Of a stretch of DNA of 13,213 nucleotides, positions 1 to 7,442 are shown piece after piece. A program made the position numbers and the translations under genes. The first letter of the stretch is position 1. Every line of letters starts with the position of its first letter. The DNA is from Alphaproteobacteria bacterium (GTDB lineage: Bacteria > Myxococcota_A > UBA796 > GCA-2862545): the NCBI GenBank assembly GCA_020632885.1, contig JACKEQ010000069.1, positions 1 to 13,213 on the forward strand. The letters run 5' to 3'. The notes below the pieces were generated by a model. It worked only from the letters and a program-made list of their open reading frames with translations. It was not told the origin of the DNA and searched no databases.

Positions 1-615
1 CGGATCTGCGACATCGCGGAGGCCCACGGCGCGATGGTGATGGTCGACGACTCCCACGCCACCGGCTTCGTGGGGCCCACGGGCCGCGGGAGCATCGAGC
101 ACTGCGGGGTGATGGGCCGCGTGGACGTCGTCACGAGCACGCTCGGCAAGGCGCTCGGCGGCGCGAGCGGCGGCTTCACGTCGGGCCGGAAGGAGATCAT
201 CGACCTGCTCCGGCAGCGCTCGCGCCCCTACCTGTTCTCGAACACCGTGGCGCCCTGCATCGTCGGCGCGTCCATCGCGGCCTTCGACCGGCTGAGCGGG
301 TCCACCGAGCTCCGCGATCGCCTGGAGGCGAACACGGCGTACTTCCGGGAGCGGATGACGGCCGCGGGCTTCGCGATCCGTCCCGGCGTGCACGCCATCG
401 TCCCGATCATGCTGGGCGACGCGGCCCTCGCGGGCCGGATGGCCGACGCCCTCCTCGAGCGCGGCATCTACGTCATCGGGTTCAGCTACCCGGTCGTGCC
501 CAAGGGGCAGGCGCGCATCCGCGTGCAGATCTCCGCGGGCCACACGCGCGACCACCTCGACCGGGCCATCGAGGCCTTCACGGCCGTCGGGCGCGAGCTC
601 GGCGTCCTCGGCTGA
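1..615 (+). CDS. kbl: Glycine C-acetyltransferase (2-amino-3-ketobutyrate CoA ligase), C-terminal half
   Basis: This PLP-dependent cytoplasmic enzyme cleaves 2-amino-3-ketobutyrate with CoA to glycine and acetyl-CoA, the second step of threonine degradation after threonine dehydrogenase. The reading frame is open from base 1, so the 5' half lies outside the window; 204 codons remain of about 398 usual for the family. The fragment begins RICDIAEAHG. It carries the VMVDDSHATGF motif (fragment residues 13-23), whose Asp and His contact the PLP ring. It also has the Schiff-base lysine in STLGKALGGASGG (Lys at fragment residue 50) and the conserved RQRSRPYLFSN stretch. These match Kbl better than the sister enzymes AONS (BioF) or ALAS; SRPYLFSN in particular is Kbl-like. 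The stop at 613-615 lies 3 bases from the stop of the convergent gene. No tdh partner is visible; it may lie upstream. Confidence 0.93.
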   Translation, partial: RICDIAEAHGAMVMVDDSHATGFVGPTGRGSIEHCGVMGRVDVVTSTLGKALGGASGGFTSGRKEIIDLLRQRSRPYLFSNTVAPCIVGASIAAFDRLSGSTELRDRLEANTAYFRERMTAAGFAIRPGVHAIVPIMLGDAALAGRMADALLERGIYVIGFSYPVVPKGQARIRVQISAGHTRDHLDRAIEAFTAVGRELGVLG

Positions 616-618
616 CCC

Positions 619-2079
619 TCAGTCCGCGACGAGCACGGGGTCGGGCAGGTCGTGCCCCAGGATCGCGAACAGGCGATCCGCCCCGAGCGCGTCGTCGAGG
701 TGGAGGGCCACCGGCCCTTCGATCGTCGCCAGGCCGTCTGCGTCGAGCTCCACGGGCTCCTCGCCCGCGATGTACACGAGCGTGTCGCGCTGGACGAGCA
801 GGTGGTGCTCGGCGTCCGCGGGGGTCCCGAGCCTGAGCGCCTGGCAGCCCATGACCCCGCGCTCGTCCTGCACGACCAGGCAGGCACCCGTGTAGCCGAG
901 GTGGAAGGCGTGCCGGAGGATCGGCGCCAGCCGCCGGACGTCCGCGCGGTGGTCCACCTCGAGCACGAGGTCGGCTCCCAGGCCCGCGCGCAGGGCGTGG
1001 TCGAGGGCCTGGTAGTCGTCCGTGGGGGCGGGCAGCCCCTCCTTGTAGGGGAGCACGCGCTCACCGCCGCTGGTGGCCCAGTACAGCCCGACCGTGACGT
1101 GGGTTCCGGGGTGCCAGTCCGCTGTGGCGGGGGCGATCGGGAGCACCACGCCGGCCGTCTCGAGGGCGACGCGTCGGTCGCGGGCCGGGTTCGGGCGCGT
1201 GGCATCGCCGAGAGGGCGCAGCGGGAGCAGGACGGCGCTGGCGAGCACGCCGAAGCCGAGGATGGACACGACGAAGCCGGCCGAGGCCCGCGCATCGACG
1301 ACCTTCGACACCACGGGCAGGAGCGCGATGACCCCACAGATCACGAGGATCGCAGCGACCCCGAGATCGCCGGACAGGGCGCGCATCGGGTCGTCGAGGA
1401 GGGCCAGCGCGGCGTCCTGCTGGTCGAACGGCATGCGGGTCCAGATCCGGATGGCCTGGAGCCGCACCTGGAGCGGGTGGGCGAGGGCGAGGGCCAGGCT
1501 CCCCCCCACGCCCAGGGACGCCACGAGGCCGCGGGTGGCCGCCATGCGCCGCCCGTCCCTGCCCCGCCCGAGCCGCAGCGACGCGACGCCCACGGAGCCG
1601 GCGCTGACGATGGCGCCCACGAACGTCACGGGTCCGGCCATCAGGCCGAGGGAGGCGAGCGCCACGGCGGGCACGGCGGCTGCGGCGTGCAGTGGGGTCC
1701 AGCGCGCGCCCGGACCGGGCCGCACGACGTTGGCGAGCGCGAGCAGGGGGGCGGACACGAACAGCCCGAAGGCGGCGGCGTAGAGCGCCACGAGCACGGG
1801 GGCGAGGGCCAGCCCGAGGCCCTGGAGCTGCGCGTTGGCGAGGGCGGGCCCCTCGAGCCCCGCGGTGGCCACGGTGTCGGCCACCATCTGCTGCGCGCGC
1901 ATCGAGGCGCCCGAGCCCGTCAGGAGCATCGCCGCGGGCGCGAGCCAGAACAGGGGGGCGGGCAGGCGCACCCGGCCCAGCTGTGCCACCACCCAGACGA
2001 GCAGCAGCAACCCCCATCCCACGGCGACCGCGAGCAGCGCGTAGCGCTCGGGGCCAAGCTCCAGCAGCTCGGGAGGCAT
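619..2079 (-). CDS. Polytopic membrane protein of unknown function with a soluble C-terminal domain
   Basis: I do not recognise this 486-residue protein. Hydrophobic stretches suggest about seven membrane segments in the first 290 residues (near 12-33, 41-57, 86-117 possibly two, 131-169, 187-201, 240-260 and 265-287). A soluble region follows from about 290 to 486, probably on the periplasmic side. Part of it (about 368-404, around ADLVLEVDHRADVRRLAPIL) recalls the C-terminal fold of ExbD/TolR proteins, where a strand, a helix and a second strand (here ACLVVQDE) follow each other. That is a weak visual likeness, not an assignment. The ATG lies 3 bases after the stop of the SRPBCC-like gene and has no strong Shine-Dalgarno of its own, so it is probably translationally coupled to it. 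The gene is convergent with kbl, with only 3 bases between the stops and no terminator hairpin there. Confidence 0.72.
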   Translation of the reverse strand: MPPELLELGPERYALLAVAVGWGLLLLVWVVAQLGRVRLPAPLFWLAPAAMLLTGSGASMRAQQMVADTVATAGLEGPALANAQLQGLGLALAPVLVALYAAAFGLFVSAPLLALANVVRPGPGARWTPLHAAAAVPAVALASLGLMAGPVTFVGAIVSAGSVGVASLRLGRGRDGRRMAATRGLVASLGVGGSLALALAHPLQVRLQAIRIWTRMPFDQQDAALALLDDPMRALSGDLGVAAILVICGVIALLPVVSKVVDARASAGFVVSILGFGVLASAVLLPLRPLGDATRPNPARDRRVALETAGVVLPIAPATADWHPGTHVTVGLYWATSGGERVLPYKEGLPAPTDDYQALDHALRAGLGADLVLEVDHRADVRRLAPILRHAFHLGYTGACLVVQDERGVMGCQALRLGTPADAEHHLLVQRDTLVYIAGEEPVELDADGLATIEGPVALHLDDALGADRLFAILGHDLPDPVLVAD

Positions 2080-2082
2080 GCG

Positions 2083-2610
2083 TCAGAGGTTGTCGTCGAT
2101 GTACTCGACCACCGCGGCGTTGCTCTTCCGGAGGTTCGGCGAGATCAGGCCGACGATGAACTTCTCGAGGGCCGGGGCCGCCTTCTTCGCGACGAAGGTG
2201 GGCACGCCGGGCAGCCGCTCGGGGTGCACGACGAACTCGCCCACCATGTCCGCGATGGTCTCCCCGTCCTCCTCGCGGAACTTCGTCTCGCCCTTCGCCG
2301 TGATGGCTCCGGGGAGCACGCCGAGCTCGAGGCGCCAGCGGCAGGTGTGGGTGGACGCGTCCCACTCGGCGTAGTCGATCCAGGAGAGCATCTCGGCCTT
2401 GATCCAGGGCCGCACCACACCGGGCACATCGCTCGTGGCGCCCACCCAGTGGTTCTCGAGGCGGACGACGGGGCCGTCCTCCTCGCGCTTCACGGTCTTC
2501 GCGGACTCCACGTTGGGCAGGTACTCGACGAGCTCCTCGAGCTTGTCGCGGTGCGTGCTGAACACGAGATCCAGGGGATGAGGCAGCTCATCGGTGATGG
2601 TGAAGCGCAA
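2083..2610 (-). CDS. START/SRPBCC-like domain protein (DUF2505-like)
   Basis: A 175-residue soluble protein, probably cytoplasmic, made of one predicted helix-grip (START/polyketide-cyclase-like) domain. It opens MRFTITDELPHPLDLVF, the first strand and helix typical of DUF2505 proteins. It continues with strand pairs ending in GEFVVHPERLPGVPTF and a long C-terminal helix from about residue 140 (TFVAKKAAPALEKFIVGL). Such folds bind hydrophobic ligands, but the ligand and role are unknown. The frame is open much further upstream, to an ATG at 3075, but that part overlaps the divergent sulfotransferase and is noise. I chose TTG at 2608-2610 because it has GGAGG five bases upstream and puts the family-like MRFTIT at the N-terminus. 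It is the first gene of a leftward pair with the membrane protein 3 bases downstream. Confidence 0.8.
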   Translation of the reverse strand: MRFTITDELPHPLDLVFSTHRDKLEELVEYLPNVESAKTVKREEDGPVVRLENHWVGATSDVPGVVRPWIKAEMLSWIDYAEWDASTHTCRWRLELGVLPGAITAKGETKFREEDGETIADMVGEFVVHPERLPGVPTFVAKKAAPALEKFIVGLISPNLRKSNAAVVEYIDDNL

Positions 2611-2767
2611 GGGGTCCTCCGCCGGCCCGGGTGGCACGGGCTCTCGTGTGCCCAGAATAGCGCACCGGGACGTGTAAGCGAGCGTGATGGACCGGCTGCC
2701 GGCGTCGCGTGAGGGTGTTGGCGTCACCCAACCGAAACGCCTATGTGGGCCCACCCAGGAGGCGACG
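2611..2767. promoter_or_regulatory. Divergent promoter region between SRPBCC-like gene and sulfotransferase
   Basis: This 157-bp gap must hold the start signals for both directions. Rightward, a possible -35 TTGGCG (2718-2723) and -10 TATGTG (2742-2747) are 18 bases apart. Leftward, TATTCT (plus-strand 2654-2659) could be a -10, with no clear -35. A short inverted repeat GTTGG-6-CCAAC spans 2717-2732 and overlaps the rightward -35 candidate, where a regulator could bind. All of these are weak, eye-based matches. The sulfotransferase Shine-Dalgarno AGGAGG (2757-2762) is clear. Confidence 0.3.
2616..2620 (-). promoter_or_regulatory. Shine-Dalgarno site that sets the TTG start of the SRPBCC-like gene
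   Basis: Reading leftward, GGAGG is followed by five bases (ACCCC) and then TTG. No ATG or GTG nearby has a comparable site; the next possible start, GTG of the frame's EPVPPG stretch, has none. Confidence 0.75.
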
Positions 2768-3910
2768 ATGCGTCGCGTGCAGAACATCATGAAGCGCTGG
2801 TCCACGGACCAGCTGATCACGGGAATCGAGACGGCGGACTGGCTCAAGCTGCTGTCGAAGAACGGCTGGCGCGTGGACGCCACGTACGCGCACCGGCTCG
2901 CCTGGGTGAGCGGCTGGAGCGTGCCGGCGAGCGTGATGGGTCGCGTGGAGGACGCCCGGTTCGGGCGCGAGCTCTCGTCGATGGCCATCGATCCCGAGCC
3001 GCTCTTCGTGCTCGGGCACTGGCGCAGCGGCACCACGCACACGCACAACCTCCTCGGCCGGGTGCCGCAGCACACCTACCCCACCGTCTACCAGGTGGTG
3101 TTCCCGAGCGCGTTCCTGTCCACCGGCGGCTTCCTGCCGCAGCTCACGGCGCGCTTCATGGACGACACGCGCACGTACGACAACGTGAAGCACGGCTGGG
3201 ACGAGGCGGCCGAGGACGAGATCGCGCTGGCCAAGCTCACGGGCCTCTCGCCCTACATCAGCTTCATGTTCCCCGAGCAGATGTCGAAGTACGAGAAGTA
3301 CGTCGACTTCCAGGAGTGCACGGTCGCCGAGCGCGAGAAGTGGAAGCAGGCGTTCGCCTACTTCATCAAGAAGATCATGCTCCAGACGGGCGGCAAGCGC
3401 GTCGTCGTGAAGAGCTGCACGCACACGGCCCGCGTGCGCATGCTCCTCGAGATGTTCCCGAACGCGAAGTTCGTCTACATCAGCCGTCACCCCTACGAGG
3501 TCTTCGCGAGCACGCTCCACATGCGCTCCCACACGGACTGGGAGAACTTCTTCCAGGTGCCCGAGGAGAACTGGGAGCAGCAGCGCGAGAACCAGACCCT
3601 CCTGCTCGGCCAGCGGATCTTCGACCGCTACGCCGAGGACCGTCACCTCATCCCCGAGGAGAACCTCGTGGAGCTCAAGTACCACGAGCTCGTGGGCAAC
3701 GAGATGGAGGCGATGGAGGGCATCTGGCGCAAGTTCGACCTGGACGACTGGGACGGCGCGGAGCGCGTGCTCGGCGAGTACGTCGCGGGCCTCTCGGGCT
3801 ACAAGCGCAACAAGCTCAAGATCAAGGCCAAGCAGAAGGAGTCGGTCCAGCAGTACTGGGCGAGCGCCTTCGAGCACGGCGGCTACAGCCCGGACTACGA
3901 CGGTCTCTGA
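2768..3910 (+). CDS. PAPS-dependent sulfotransferase family protein
   Basis: A predicted 380-residue sulfotransferase (Sulfotransfer_3-like), which would move a sulfonate group from PAPS to a hydroxyl or amine of an unknown acceptor. The 5'-phosphosulfate loop is seen at residues 80-97 (FVLGHWRSGTTHTHNLL, with RSGTT at 86-90). The 3'-phosphate motif is seen at about 235-247 (KFVYISRHPYEVF, Arg240). A basic VVVKSCTHTARV stretch at 212-223 lies between them, as in the family. There is no signal peptide; residues 1-70 are a helical extension. The chosen ATG has a perfect AGGAGG five bases upstream (2757-2762); an in-frame ATG at 2684 would add 28 residues without such a site and would run through the promoter region. 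It is the first gene of a rightward set, with 18 bases to the next start. Lipids and polysaccharides are typical acceptors in this family, but the sequence does not tell which applies. Confidence 0.9.
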   Translation: MRRVQNIMKRWSTDQLITGIETADWLKLLSKNGWRVDATYAHRLAWVSGWSVPASVMGRVEDARFGRELSSMAIDPEPLFVLGHWRSGTTHTHNLLGRVPQHTYPTVYQVVFPSAFLSTGGFLPQLTARFMDDTRTYDNVKHGWDEAAEDEIALAKLTGLSPYISFMFPEQMSKYEKYVDFQECTVAEREKWKQAFAYFIKKIMLQTGGKRVVVKSCTHTARVRMLLEMFPNAKFVYISRHPYEVFASTLHMRSHTDWENFFQVPEENWEQQRENQTLLLGQRIFDRYAEDRHLIPEENLVELKYHELVGNEMEAMEGIWRKFDLDDWDGAERVLGEYVAGLSGYKRNKLKIKAKQKESVQQYWASAFEHGGYSPDYDGL

Positions 3911-3928
3911 GCGTGCTAGCCTGTCCAC

Positions 3929-4213
3929 GTGGAGAGGCTGGTCGAGCTCTGGTACAAGATCCCCCGCGACCGCGAGTGGTGGGTGGACAAGATCAGCGCC
4001 CTGCTCTCGGGGTGCTCCACGGGCTGCTTCGTCCTCGCCACGCTGTACGGGCTCACGCTGGCCGTCTCCATCGGGCTCTGCTTCCTGGTGGCGCGCAACG
4101 CGGCGGAGGCCATGAGCATGGGCTTCGCGTGGGGCACGTCGCTCTCGATCGTCACGGGCAGCATCGGGGGGAGCGCCGTCCTGGCGTTGATCTCGCGCGT
4201 GCGCGGGGCCTGA
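3929..4213 (+). CDS. Small two-helix inner-membrane protein, unknown function
   Basis: A 94-residue protein that I do not recognise. A charged amphipathic N-terminus (residues 1-22, rich in Trp and basic residues) is followed by a long hydrophobic segment at about 32-55 and a second at about 66-88, ending in a basic tail (ISRVRGA). Cys29 and Cys33 (GCSTGCF) stand at the start of the first helix. The start is GTG at 3929 with no good Shine-Dalgarno, so the exact start is uncertain. The gene fits neatly between the sulfotransferase stop (18 bases before) and the protease start (16 bases after), and no competing frame here looks coding. This spacing suggests co-transcription. It could be an accessory subunit or simply a small membrane anchor. 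Confidence 0.6.
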   Translation: MERLVELWYKIPRDREWWVDKISALLSGCSTGCFVLATLYGLTLAVSIGLCFLVARNAAEAMSMGFAWGTSLSIVTGSIGGSAVLALISRVRGA

Positions 4214-4229
4214 GGCCGCCGCGTCCCCG

Positions 4230-7200
4230 GTGCTCGTCTCCCTGCTGAGCGCGGCCCTCGCCGGCCGCTACGCGATGGACGACAACCACCCCGAGTGGCA
4301 GTGGTGGACGCTCGACACCGCCACTGCGCGGGTGCACTTCCCGGTCGCCCGGCCCGGGAGCCCGCCCATGAGCGGCCGCTGGACCGCCCAGCGCGTGGCG
4401 GCGGAGGTGGACCCCATCTGGACGGCGCTGTGCGAGCGCACCGGGCACGTGCCGACGGGTCCGGTGCACATCGTGGTGGTGGAGGACACCGATCAGCTCG
4501 AGGGCTTCACGCTGCCCGCGGACGACTGGGTGGTGTTCTCCGCCCATCCCGGTCCCGACCTCGCGCGCATGCGCGGCCGGGCGGACTGGGTCCCCGACCT
4601 GCTCGCCCACGAGCTCGCCCACGTCGTGGCCCACCATCGTGCGCGCACCTTCCCGAACGCCGTGTCCGGGCTCGGCGTGGACGTCGGGTCGCTCCTGGAG
4701 GCTCCGGGCACCCAGATCGGGCTGGGCGGCTCGTTCACGGACGGCGACCCCTACTGGTTCAGCGAGGGCATCGCGGAGTACCTCTCGGAGGCGGTGGGCG
4801 TGAACACGTGGACGTCCGCGCGCGACCTCACCCTCCGCGCGAGCGTGCTGGATGGACGGCTCCTCGATCCCGTCCGCTGGACGGCATCCCCGCTGCTCGA
4901 CGACTGGTACGACGGAGAGCGCGCCTACCAGCAGGGCTACGCCTTCCTGCGGTGGTTCGTGGAGCACGAGGGCGAGCAGGCCCTGCTGGACGTGCTCCGC
5001 GCGAGCTCCAGCCACCCGCGGGCCCGCTGGGAGGACGTGTTCGAGGAGGTCACCGGCCACAGCCTGACGCTCCTGTCGGCGCGGTTCGTGGCCGACCTCG
5101 AGGAGGAGGTGGCCGCCCGGGTGGCCGAGGTGGACGCCGCGGGCCGTGCCGAGGGGCGGGAGCTCGCGATGTGGGAGCTCGCCTGGTCGACCGGCGACCT
5201 GCGGACCGCGGATCGGTGGTCGCTCCGCAGCCCGCGGGAGCGCCTGGAGAGGCGCGAGGGCACCGGCACCCTGAACCTCCACGCAGGATGGTCGCCGGAC
5301 GGCCGCTGGTTCGGGCGGCACCGCGGGGGCTGGCTGGAGATCCAGCGCGTGGACGCCGCGATGTTCACGGTGTTCGCGGGGAGGACGCCCGACTGGGGGC
5401 TCACCGCCGACCAACGTCGCGAAGCCCGACGGCTCGGGGCCTGGCTCCCCGCGACGTACGGCTCGGCGTTCGCGTTCGTGCCCGGTCGGGATGCCGTGGT
5501 GATGGTGACGGAGGAGGGGACCGAGCGGATCGCGGCCCGCGCGCGGCGCGCGTGGAACCAGCTCGCCCTGGTGGACCTGACCCCTGTCGAGAGGCGCGAC
5601 GGGCCCCTCGTGGACGACACGAACGCCGCGGTGCGTCGCCGGACGACGGTGATCCCCGGGACCGAGCGGGGCTTCCACCCGGCCGTGACGCCCGACGGCC
5701 AGCGGGTGGTGTTCAGCCGCTTCGAGGACGGGAGCGCGAACCTGTACGTCATCGGGCTCGACGGGACGGGCCTCCAGGCGCTCACGGCCTTCCACGACGG
5801 CACCTGGGTTGACGGGGCCAGCATCGCGCCGGACGGGCGGCGCGCGGTGGCGACCCTGCACCGCGGCGAGAGCCAGGACCTCTGGGTGTTCGACCTGGAC
5901 GGCGGGGAGGGACGCCCGCTGCTGGTGACCGCGACCGAGGAGGTGGACCCGTTCTGGGCGCCCGACGGGTCGATCTGGTTCAGCGCGGACGCCGACGGGA
6001 TCCACGACGTGTTCCGGTGGTCGGACGGGGAGGTGCGGCGGATGACGCGGGTGCGCACGGGCGCGCGCTCGCCCTCGCTCACTCCGGACGGCGACCTCGT
6101 GTACGCGCACTTCACCAGCTTCGGGTGGAAGACGTACGGCATGCGCGCCTCGGAGCTGCTCTGGCATCCCGAGGAGCTCCCGGTGGGCGAGGTCCCGCGG
6201 TCGCCCGTGGTGCCCGCGGTGCCCGAGCGTCCCTACCGCGCGCTCCGCGCGCTCCTGCCGATGACGTTCTCGCCGAGCCTCCGGCTGGACCGGGCCGCGG
6301 ACGGGAGGGTGTTGCCCAGGATCGGCACCTGGCTCCGGCTCCGCGACGCGGTCGAGAACCACACGCTCACCGGCCGTGCCTGGGTGGGCGCGGACGCCTC
6401 GGTGCGCGGGACGTACGTCTGGCACGGGCTCTGGCCGGATCTCGGGGTCACCGCGGGCCACGCGTGGACCCGGCTGCCGTGGGAGGACCGTCCGCGCACC
6501 CTGTCGTCGTGGGCCGTCGAGGCCCTGCTCCCGTTGCGCGGCGATGCCGAGCTGGAGGTCGGGTACGGGGGCTTCCTGGTGCGGGGCGGGGCGCTGGTCA
6601 CCCCGCATCGCTCGCGAGTGGCCACGGGTGCCCTGTACCTCGGCGACTCCGGCCGGCTCGCGCGTCGCGGGGAGGAGCGCGGGTCGGCCGGCTGGATCGC
6701 GGGCACCCTCGGATGGTCCAACGGCGATGCGCCCTACGCGCGGCTCGAGGGCTTCGTGGAGTCCGTCGGACGCGCGCCCGCTGGCGGTGACGGGGGCCAT
6801 CGGCTGGTGGGGGAGGCGGCGCTCGGGATCACCGACCGCGCGGTCGCCCTCGAGGACCGGCTGCGCATCGGGGGAGATCATCCCTACGCGCTGCGTCCCG
6901 GTCTGTACCAGGCCACCCTCGGGATGCCGGGGTACGGGCCGTACGCCATGGCCGCGGATCAGCTCGGCACGGCGGGCCTCCTCTGGCGCGCGCCCCTCGT
7001 CCGGCGGCTCGGGCAGACCTGGGGGAACGTCACGGTCGACGAGGTCCGCGCGGAGCTCGGCGGCCACCTGGGCTTCCGGAGGGCGGCCACGGACCTCGAG
7101 CCCCTCGGCGACCTGATCGCCCGCCTGGACATCGGCTCGGTGTTCCTGGGGCGGCGGGTGGGCTCGTCCGTCACGGTCGCCTGGGGGGCACCGTCCGGCG

Positions 7201-7250
7201 ACGTGCCGGGTGGGGTGCGCACCATCTTCTCGCTGGGCACCGGGTACTGA
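4230..7250 (+). CDS. Secreted gluzincin metalloprotease with PD40/TolB-like propeller and barrel-like C-terminus
   Basis: A 1006-residue protein built in three parts. A short signal-like stretch (residues 1-11, LLSAALA) leads into a peptidase-MA-like domain with the zinc motif HELAH (127-131; ligands His127 and His131, catalytic Glu128) and WFSEGIAEY (176-184), whose Glu179 is the likely third ligand. From about 345 to 640 come repeats of the TolB/PD40 type (WSPDGRW, VTPDGQRVVFS, IAPDGRRAV, WAPDGSIWFS, LTPDGDLVY). From about 695 to 1006, alternating strands with aromatic girdles and a C-terminal ...FSLGTGY resemble an outer-membrane beta-barrel. Start is GTG at 4230; a stop at 4188 in frame leaves no upstream start, and the signal lacks basic N-terminal residues. 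It follows the small membrane gene by 16 bases. The protease and propeller are well supported; the barrel is inference. Substrate unknown. Confidence 0.88.
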   Translation: MLVSLLSAALAGRYAMDDNHPEWQWWTLDTATARVHFPVARPGSPPMSGRWTAQRVAAEVDPIWTALCERTGHVPTGPVHIVVVEDTDQLEGFTLPADDWVVFSAHPGPDLARMRGRADWVPDLLAHELAHVVAHHRARTFPNAVSGLGVDVGSLLEAPGTQIGLGGSFTDGDPYWFSEGIAEYLSEAVGVNTWTSARDLTLRASVLDGRLLDPVRWTASPLLDDWYDGERAYQQGYAFLRWFVEHEGEQALLDVLRASSSHPRARWEDVFEEVTGHSLTLLSARFVADLEEEVAARVAEVDAAGRAEGRELAMWELAWSTGDLRTADRWSLRSPRERLERREGTGTLNLHAGWSPDGRWFGRHRGGWLEIQRVDAAMFTVFAGRTPDWGLTADQRREARRLGAWLPATYGSAFAFVPGRDAVVMVTEEGTERIAARARRAWNQLALVDLTPVERRDGPLVDDTNAAVRRRTTVIPGTERGFHPAVTPDGQRVVFSRFEDGSANLYVIGLDGTGLQALTAFHDGTWVDGASIAPDGRRAVATLHRGESQDLWVFDLDGGEGRPLLVTATEEVDPFWAPDGSIWFSADADGIHDVFRWSDGEVRRMTRVRTGARSPSLTPDGDLVYAHFTSFGWKTYGMRASELLWHPEELPVGEVPRSPVVPAVPERPYRALRALLPMTFSPSLRLDRAADGRVLPRIGTWLRLRDAVENHTLTGRAWVGADASVRGTYVWHGLWPDLGVTAGHAWTRLPWEDRPRTLSSWAVEALLPLRGDAELEVGYGGFLVRGGALVTPHRSRVATGALYLGDSGRLARRGEERGSAGWIAGTLGWSNGDAPYARLEGFVESVGRAPAGGDGGHRLVGEAALGITDRAVALEDRLRIGGDHPYALRPGLYQATLGMPGYGPYAMAADQLGTAGLLWRAPLVRRLGQTWGNVTVDEVRAELGGHLGFRRAATDLEPLGDLIARLDIGSVFLGRRVGSSVTVAWGAPSGDVPGGVRTIFSLGTGY

Positions 7251-7442
7251 CGACACACGACGCGCTGCGCCGCTCCAGGATCGCGGCGGGCGGTCGATGT
7301 GAACACTGTGTCCTCTCGGGACACTGACCCTGGGGAGGCCCGTGGATCCGGGCCCTGCGCCGACCCCTGGAAAATTCCCCCCCAGGTCACCCATCGGGCG
7401 CGCTACACTCAGACCAGAAGCGAACGCACATCGGAGGCGCCC
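7251..7442. promoter_or_regulatory. Intergenic region with two weak hairpins and a possible promoter
   Basis: Between the protease and the lipoprotein lie 192 bases. Two short perfect stems are visible: GTGTCC-5-GGACAC (7308-7324) and GGCCCG-6-CGGGCC (7337-7354). Neither has a T-run after it, so a factor-independent terminator is not convincing. Nearer the gene, TACACT (7404-7409) could be a -10, but no -35 of the TTGACA type lies at the right distance. An AT-rich island, GGAAAATTCC, sits at about 7369-7378. The lipoprotein is therefore probably its own transcription unit. Confidence 0.3.
7433..7437 (+). promoter_or_regulatory. Shine-Dalgarno site that sets the lipoprotein start
   Basis: GGAGG lies five bases before ATG 7443. 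The frame stays open upstream to an ATG at 7299, but this site and the lipoprotein signal directly after 7443 show which start is used. Confidence 0.75.

Noticed and set aside
652..2712. A 686-codon open frame on the plus strand, opposite the membrane and SRPBCC-like genes
   Set aside because: Low-complexity His/Arg/Glu/Gly-rich translation, no ribosome site that fits, and both genes on the other strand have believable proteins.
2741..3928. A minus-strand open frame of 395 codons opposite the sulfotransferase
   Set aside because: Leu/Val/Arg/His-rich mirror translation; the plus strand has the PAPS-binding motifs and a perfect Shine-Dalgarno.
5281..6180. Repeated PDG motifs as a possible DNA repeat array
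   Set aside because: The repetition is at protein level (propeller blades) and the DNA units differ too much to be a tandem or CRISPR-like repeat.
7299..7442. A 48-codon N-terminal extension of the lipoprotein
   Set aside because: It would put a charged stretch before the lipoprotein signal, has no ribosome site, and runs through hairpins in the intergenic region.
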